This document shows, one piece after another, positions 59,808 to 64,000 of a DNA stretch of 64,000 bases. Location of the stretch: the NCBI GenBank assembly GCA_022711405.1, contig JAKLFC010000002.1, positions 309,772 through 373,771 of the forward strand, given 5' to 3'. The translations under genes were made by a program, and so were the position numbers. The stretch's first letter is position 1, and each line of letters opens with the position of its first letter. The notes beneath the pieces are model-generated. The model was not told the DNA's origin and searched no databases. It worked only from the letters and a program-made list of their open reading frames with translations. The DNA is from Bacteroidota bacterium (GTDB taxonomy: Bacteria > Bacteroidota > Bacteroidia > Bacteroidales > JAGONC01).

Positions 59808-60857
59808 ATGAAAAAGATATCTGTAACCAGAATTTCAGCATTGTTCCTCATCCTGCTCAGCATGGTGTGGATCTTCAGCGGTTGCAAAAAGGATACGGAT
59901 GGCAGCCCGGATGTCCCCGCAGGAACCCCGGTCTTTGAATCCATTACTCCGACAGAAGGACCTACGACCACCATGCTTACCCTCAAAGGACAAGGACTTG
60001 GCCAGATGGTGAGCATCGTCTTCGACCTGAACAATGCTCCTGCCATCATCAATCCAAACCTCAACACGGAAACGTGCATCTTGTTCCGCGTTCCGGACAC
60101 GGCATTCCGGGGCCAGCAAAACATCATCCTCACCAACGTGGATGGCAAGACGCTGACCGTTCCGTTTGACGTACAGGCCTACTCCATCGTGAACAGTGCC
60201 TTCCCGACCGATTTCCAGGCCGGCAGTACCGTTACACTGTCGGGAAACAACCTTGACGTTTGTTCAAAGGTGGTACTCGAAGGCAGCACCGACGAAGCGG
60301 AGATTGTTTCATCCTCGCTGAATACAGCCGTCATTAAAATGCCGGCCACTGAACTCACCAAATGCAGGCTGGTGCTGACAAGCCCAGCAGGAGACCGTAC
60401 CACGGACGTGATCCTCATCAACATCGACAAAGCACTGCCTGTTTTCACAGATGCACTGATGAACGGATTCGAAAGCTGGTCGTGGGGCGGAACCTTCGAA
60501 CCCTCATCCGATTTTGTCATCACCGGTACCAGCTCCATGAAAGCGGCCTATGATCCGGCCGGAACATGGGGCGGACTGCAGCTTGGGAACGGGGGGTCCA
60601 TCAACATTACCGAATACCGGTATTTCACTTTCTGGATCAAAGGAGCCGATGTGGAGAAGAAAATGCAGTTCTGGATCAACTGGCAGGACCAGAAGGTTGA
60701 CGTAGTAATACCCGCTGGTGTCTGGACCTATTACAAATACGATCTGCTTACCGACTATCCCACGATCGATAAAACGGCGGTAAACAACATTACGTTCCAG
60801 ATGTATGACGAGGGCCATACTGTATACTTCGACAATATTGTATTTATCAAGGAATAA
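59808..60857 (+). CDS. IPT-domain surface glycan-binding lipoprotein
   Basis: A 349-residue lipoprotein (IFSGCKKD, Cys near 27). Residues about 42-120 (PVFESITPTEGPTTTMLTLK) and 125-205 (FPTDFQAGSTVTLSGNNL) are two IPT/TIG domains. The C-terminal part (about 215-349) is a beta-sandwich resembling carbohydrate-binding domains (WSWGGTFEPSSDFVITGTSS, WGGLQLGNGG, YRYFTFWIKG, VYFDNIVFIKE). This order matches surface glycan-binding proteins that accompany SusC/D. Position 19 bases after susD fits. The ligand is not known. Confidence 0.85.
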   Translation: MKKISVTRISALFLILLSMVWIFSGCKKDTDGSPDVPAGTPVFESITPTEGPTTTMLTLKGQGLGQMVSIVFDLNNAPAIINPNLNTETCILFRVPDTAFRGQQNIILTNVDGKTLTVPFDVQAYSIVNSAFPTDFQAGSTVTLSGNNLDVCSKVVLEGSTDEAEIVSSSLNTAVIKMPATELTKCRLVLTSPAGDRTTDVILINIDKALPVFTDALMNGFESWSWGGTFEPSSDFVITGTSSMKAAYDPAGTWGGLQLGNGGSINITEYRYFTFWIKGADVEKKMQFWINWQDQKVDVVIPAGVWTYYKYDLLTDYPTIDKTAVNNITFQMYDEGHTVYFDNIVFIKE

Positions 60858-60889
60858 TGAGGATGCAGTTTTAGGTTGACTGGTTGGCT

Positions 60890-60935
60890 GCCTGGTTCAT
60901 GCAAAGGCAACGGAGCATCGAACCAGGCTTTTTTT
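60890..60935 (+). terminator. intrinsic terminator inside the glycan locus
   Basis: GCCTGGTTC (60890-60898) pairs with GAACCAGGC (60920-60928), followed by seven T residues. It stands between the binding-protein gene and the hydrolase gene, so part of the transcripts should stop here. Confidence 0.8.
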
Positions 60936-60941
60936 ATTAAA

Positions 60942-61012
60942 GACCTCTCCCCCTGCCCCTTCCGGATCTCCGCTTTCGCGGAGACCCAGGGAAAGGGAGT
61001 AGGGGAGGGGTC
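60942..61012. repeat. G/C-rich hairpin repeat inside the glycan locus
   Basis: GACCTCTCCCCCTGCCCCTT at the left pairs with GGGAGTAGGGGAGGGGTC at the right, with an inner GGATCTCCGCTTTCGCGGAG hairpin. Same family as 9118-9163 and 11138-11194. It lies after the terminator and 21 bases before the hydrolase gene. Confidence 0.75.
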
Positions 61013-61033
61013 AAAATAAAAACCGAAAAAATC

Positions 61034-62953
61034 ATGATAAAACCACATCATCTGTTGATCGTTGCTCTTCTTTTGTGGGCAGATACGACCGTTGCGCAGG
61101 ACCAGGGATTCTTCCTGAACGAGTGGATGCCAGCCGTCATCTCCAGTCCGCCCTACTTTGATACAGAACAAACGACAGAGCCTGTCAAGGCATCGCTGAA
61201 AGTGCTCTTTCACGATACACTGGCCAGGGTGCCCAATTATATGTTTGGTGACAATGCCAACCTGTGGACCGGATGCATGTCGAACAATACCCAGCTCATG
61301 AGGCATATCCGTGACCGGCGGATGGGGGTGCTGCGGGGGCCCGCTGGTTCCGTTTCGGATGAGTTCTTCTGGAACCGGGTGACCGACGACCGGCCTGAAG
61401 ACATTCCCGATACGCTGGCAGGCCGTGATGTACCTTTTAAGCCGTGGTACGGCATCCGTCCCAACTCGTATGAAAACTGGACCATGCACATCGATTCATT
61501 TTACAGGATTTTATATCACACCAATGTTACGGGAATGCTCACAGTGAATTACGGGTATGCCCGCTATGGTACAGGACCGGCTCCGGTGGACACGGCAGCG
61601 CATATGGCAGCCGACTGGGTGCGGTACGATAACGGGCGAACCCGATTCTGGGAGATCGGAAACGAAGTGTTCGGCAACTGGGAAGCCGGCTACCGCATCA
61701 ACACGGAGCTGAACCAGGACGGTCAGCCGGAGTACATCAACGGTACCCTTTACGGGCAACATTGCCGCATATTCATCGACAGCATGCGAACGGCTGCGGC
61801 AGAAATGGGACTCGACATCAGGATCGGTGTGGTGATGCTGGACGCCTACAGCTGGGAACAGCCTCAATGGAACAAGGAAGTGGCTGCGAGCGTGGGCGAT
61901 CTGGCCGACTTTTATGTCGTGCACAGTTACTACACCCCGTGGCAACAGAACTCGGGCATTGCGACGGTCCTGAATTCGTACAGGCGTACGGGCACCTACA
62001 AGGATTATGTTTATGCGGAAGCTGATAAGGCAGGCATGCCCCATTTGCCTGTGGCGCTGACAGAATATAATATTTTTGCGATTAAATCCAACCAGCCCGT
62101 GTCGCATGCGAACGGGATGCATGCGGTGCTGGTGACGGGGGAAGCAATGCGGACCGGATACGGGGCCGCCCTCCGCTGGGATCTGGCCAACAGCTGGAAC
62201 AACGGCAATGACCATGGCATGTACTCGTTCGGCGATGAGCCAGGAGTGGTCCAATACGCCCCGCGGCCTGCTTTCTATCACCTGTACTACCAGCGGCGTT
62301 ACACCGGAGATGTACTGCTCCACATGACACAGCGGGGCGATACCAACGTGGTGGCTTTCCCAACCGCCTTTTCCTCCGGCCAGGTGGCCGTCACCATGGT
62401 CAACAAGGCCACATATGATGTCGTGGTACGGCTGAACGTACAGGAATTTAAATTCGGAGACAGGTATTACACCTATACCCTCACCGGCGACGGAACGGAC
62501 TTTTCAAGGAAGGTCTTCGTAAATGGCATTGGAAATACAGGCGTCGCCGGGGGACCCGGTAACTATGAATCCATTGAGGCAAATTCCTGCCTCATAGGGG
62601 ATGAGATCAGGATCAAGCTCCCGCGTTACTCCACCACGCTCGTCCTGGTGGAACCGGGTGAAAAGGAACTCATCATCAATGAAGACATCGCCGGGATCCA
62701 ATCCACACCGGCGCCCGATCCCATCCTCATCTCCCCAAATCCAGCTCAGGGCCGGTTCCGGATCAGTGATGTTCCCTCAACGATTAATAAATTAACAATC
62801 AGTGACATGAATGGCAGAGCCGTATATGTTTATCTTTGTAAACGCGGCGAGGAACTGAACCGGGAATTCGGGGTAACCCTGGATCCCGGCATGTACCAAT
62901 GCATCTTTACGGGAAGTAACGACATATATACCAAAAAACTGATCATTCACTGA
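61034..62953 (+). CDS. secreted glycoside hydrolase (clan GH-A-like) with T9SS tail
   Basis: A 639-residue protein with signal peptide (1-22). The catalytic region (about 50-480) looks like a clan GH-A barrel. WEIGNEVFGNWE (acid/base Glu near 211, after Asn) and VALTEYNIFA (likely nucleophile Glu near 343) are placed as in GH51/GH39/GH30-like enzymes such as arabinofuranosidases. The family cannot be fixed by eye. The C-terminal 75 residues are a type A T9SS sorting domain (ILISPNPAQGRFRISD, LTISDMNGRAVYVY, YTKKLIIH). A T9SS-exported enzyme inside a SusCD locus is unusual, as such enzymes are mostly lipoproteins. The next gene starts one base after its stop. Confidence 0.8.
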   Translation: MIKPHHLLIVALLLWADTTVAQDQGFFLNEWMPAVISSPPYFDTEQTTEPVKASLKVLFHDTLARVPNYMFGDNANLWTGCMSNNTQLMRHIRDRRMGVLRGPAGSVSDEFFWNRVTDDRPEDIPDTLAGRDVPFKPWYGIRPNSYENWTMHIDSFYRILYHTNVTGMLTVNYGYARYGTGPAPVDTAAHMAADWVRYDNGRTRFWEIGNEVFGNWEAGYRINTELNQDGQPEYINGTLYGQHCRIFIDSMRTAAAEMGLDIRIGVVMLDAYSWEQPQWNKEVAASVGDLADFYVVHSYYTPWQQNSGIATVLNSYRRTGTYKDYVYAEADKAGMPHLPVALTEYNIFAIKSNQPVSHANGMHAVLVTGEAMRTGYGAALRWDLANSWNNGNDHGMYSFGDEPGVVQYAPRPAFYHLYYQRRYTGDVLLHMTQRGDTNVVAFPTAFSSGQVAVTMVNKATYDVVVRLNVQEFKFGDRYYTYTLTGDGTDFSRKVFVNGIGNTGVAGGPGNYESIEANSCLIGDEIRIKLPRYSTTLVLVEPGEKELIINEDIAGIQSTPAPDPILISPNPAQGRFRISDVPSTINKLTISDMNGRAVYVYLCKRGEELNREFGVTLDPGMYQCIFTGSNDIYTKKLIIH

Positions 62954-62954
62954 A

Positions 62955-64000
62955 ATGAAAAACATCCGGATCCCTTTTCACCTGCCCGCCATCATCGCCC
63001 TGCTGATCTTTATGATTTCATGCCAGAAGGCATCCTATGAAAGGATCCCGGACGGTCTGATCGTTCATGTGGAGAAAACAGCACACCAGCCAGCTCACGC
63101 TGTCAGGCTTCAGGTGATCAGGGACCACATTATTCATGTCACCTCTGTTCCGGGTGAGGTTTTCAGCGAACCAAAAAGCCTGATCGTACCCGATACGCTG
63201 TCAGCCACCGCCGATTTCGACATCTTAGAACAAGATGACAAGATCATCCTGAAAACAAAGGCTTTACAGGTCCAGGTGAGACCTGTCACCGGCGAAGTCT
63301 CTTTTTCCGATGCCCGGGGACAGGTGTATCTCGCTGAAAAACAAGGAGGTGGAAAATCCTTTGGAAATGTAATGGTGGATGGTCAGAAATTTCTGACCGT
63401 TCAACAGCAATTCGGGTCTGCCGATGGCGAAGCCCTGTACGGATTGGGTTCCAATCAGACCAGCTACATGAACCTGAAGGGAAAAGATGCCGACCTGTTT
63501 CAGTATAACACGCAGGCCATCGTTCCCTTCCTGGTCTCCACCAGGAACTATGGCATCCTGTGGGATAATTATTCCAGGACCAGATTTGGGGATGTCCGTG
63601 AACCGGAAGAATTGTCGGGACTGAAGCTCTATGATAAAGATGGCCGGGAAGGCGGTCTGAGTGCGATCTACAGGGACAGGAACGACACATCGAAGGTGTT
63701 TCTGACGCGCATGGAAAGGGAAATCAATTACCAGTTCATCCCCGACCTGGTGAAGTTTCCTGAAGGATACAACCTGGGTGAGGCGGCGGTCACCTGGATC
63801 GGTGCGATGGAAGCAGCCGAATCCGGCACCCATAAATTTATCTTTACATCGGCCGGGTATGCCAGGTTATGGGTTGACGGAACACTGCTGTTCGATCGCT
63901 GGCGACAGTGCTGGAATACCTGTTCCAACCGGTTCGACCTCAACATGGAAGCGGGTAAAAAGTATGCCCTTAAAATAGAATGGATCCCTGACGGCGGCGA
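62955..64000 (+). CDS. glycoside hydrolase family 31 with PA14 insert (partial)
   Basis: Begins at ATG 62955, one base after the previous stop, and runs off the window after 348 codons. The lipoprotein signal is LLIFMISCQKAS. The N-terminal GH31 beta-domain (about 30-230) is clear: EALYGLGSNQTSYMNLKG, AIVPFLVSTRNYGILWDNYS. From about 255 a PA14-type domain is inserted (TWIGAMEAAESGTHKFIFTS, YARLWVDGTLLFDRWRQC). A PA14 insert at this position is known from alpha-xylosidases of xyloglucan loci in Bacteroides. The catalytic domain lies beyond the window, so alpha-xylosidase is a working guess. Confidence 0.85.
   Translation, partial: MKNIRIPFHLPAIIALLIFMISCQKASYERIPDGLIVHVEKTAHQPAHAVRLQVIRDHIIHVTSVPGEVFSEPKSLIVPDTLSATADFDILEQDDKIILKTKALQVQVRPVTGEVSFSDARGQVYLAEKQGGGKSFGNVMVDGQKFLTVQQQFGSADGEALYGLGSNQTSYMNLKGKDADLFQYNTQAIVPFLVSTRNYGILWDNYSRTRFGDVREPEELSGLKLYDKDGREGGLSAIYRDRNDTSKVFLTRMEREINYQFIPDLVKFPEGYNLGEAAVTWIGAMEAAESGTHKFIFTSAGYARLWVDGTLLFDRWRQCWNTCSNRFDLNMEAGKKYALKIEWIPDGG

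Noticed and set aside
61511..62323. Minus-strand open frame of 270 codons
   Set aside because: It is antisense to the GH-A-like hydrolase, whose catalytic motifs are in the plus frame.

Overview
The window reads as chromosomal DNA of a member of the Bacteroidota, most likely an environmental Bacteroidales relative. Reasons: a SusC/SusD-type polysaccharide utilisation locus, six proteins with type IX secretion (T9SS) sorting domains, FISUMP-domain lipoproteins, the coaX / outer-membrane protein / TPR / lptC neighbourhood, and several promoters with the Bacteroidota -7 element TAnnTTTG. No transposase, integrase, phage module, CRISPR array or plasmid gene was found.

Layout. 1-3.5 kb: end of an unknown gene and an orphan propeller-type LytS-like histidine kinase. 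3.8-8.3 kb: housekeeping genes (atypical peptide deformylase, tRNA-Ala, RNA 2',3'-cyclic phosphodiesterase), an ECF sigma factor with a probable membrane partner, a lipoprotein and a LuxE-like enzyme. 8.3-11.1 kb: an SRAP/HMCES-type abasic-site protein, a UmuC-type polymerase and ElbB. 11.2-16.5 kb: minus-strand run coaX, outer-membrane protein, two tandem TPR paralogues, lptC; then tRNA-Phe. 17.2-18.3 kb: a Fic protein with a well-formed promoter carrying two direct repeats. 18.8-26.3 kb: surface proteins (serine hydrolase, repeat protein, two FISUMP proteins). 26.8-36.4 kb: adenylate cyclase/TPR protein, cupin, T9SS protein, S74-chaperone repeat protein, tocopherol-cyclase-like protein, amidase. 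36.4-37.2 kb: a decayed copy of sequence found at 46.8-49.5 kb. 37.4-46.0 kb: a giant multi-domain T9SS protein and a membrane TPR/LuxR-HTH regulator. 46.2-54.5 kb: membrane proteins, a DHCR24-like flavoprotein, a second cyclase/TPR protein, a Xaa-Pro aminopeptidase and an aldo-keto reductase. 55.0-64.0 kb: a polysaccharide utilisation locus (SusC, SusD, IPT-domain surface protein, a clan GH-A-like hydrolase with a T9SS tail, and a GH31 enzyme with a PA14 insert running off the window).

The most unusual feature is not a single gene but a set of short dispersed, often palindromic repeats. They lie between genes and also extend into coding sequence: an in-frame loop insertion in the SRAP gene, paired hairpins inside two T9SS tails, and stop codons plus final residues of UmuC, a small membrane protein and the tocopherol-cyclase-like protein. 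This resembles in principle the palindromic elements that insert into Rickettsia genes, and is the best candidate here for something undescribed. Two sharply defined candidate operators (ECF sigma and Fic promoters) are the best regulatory leads.
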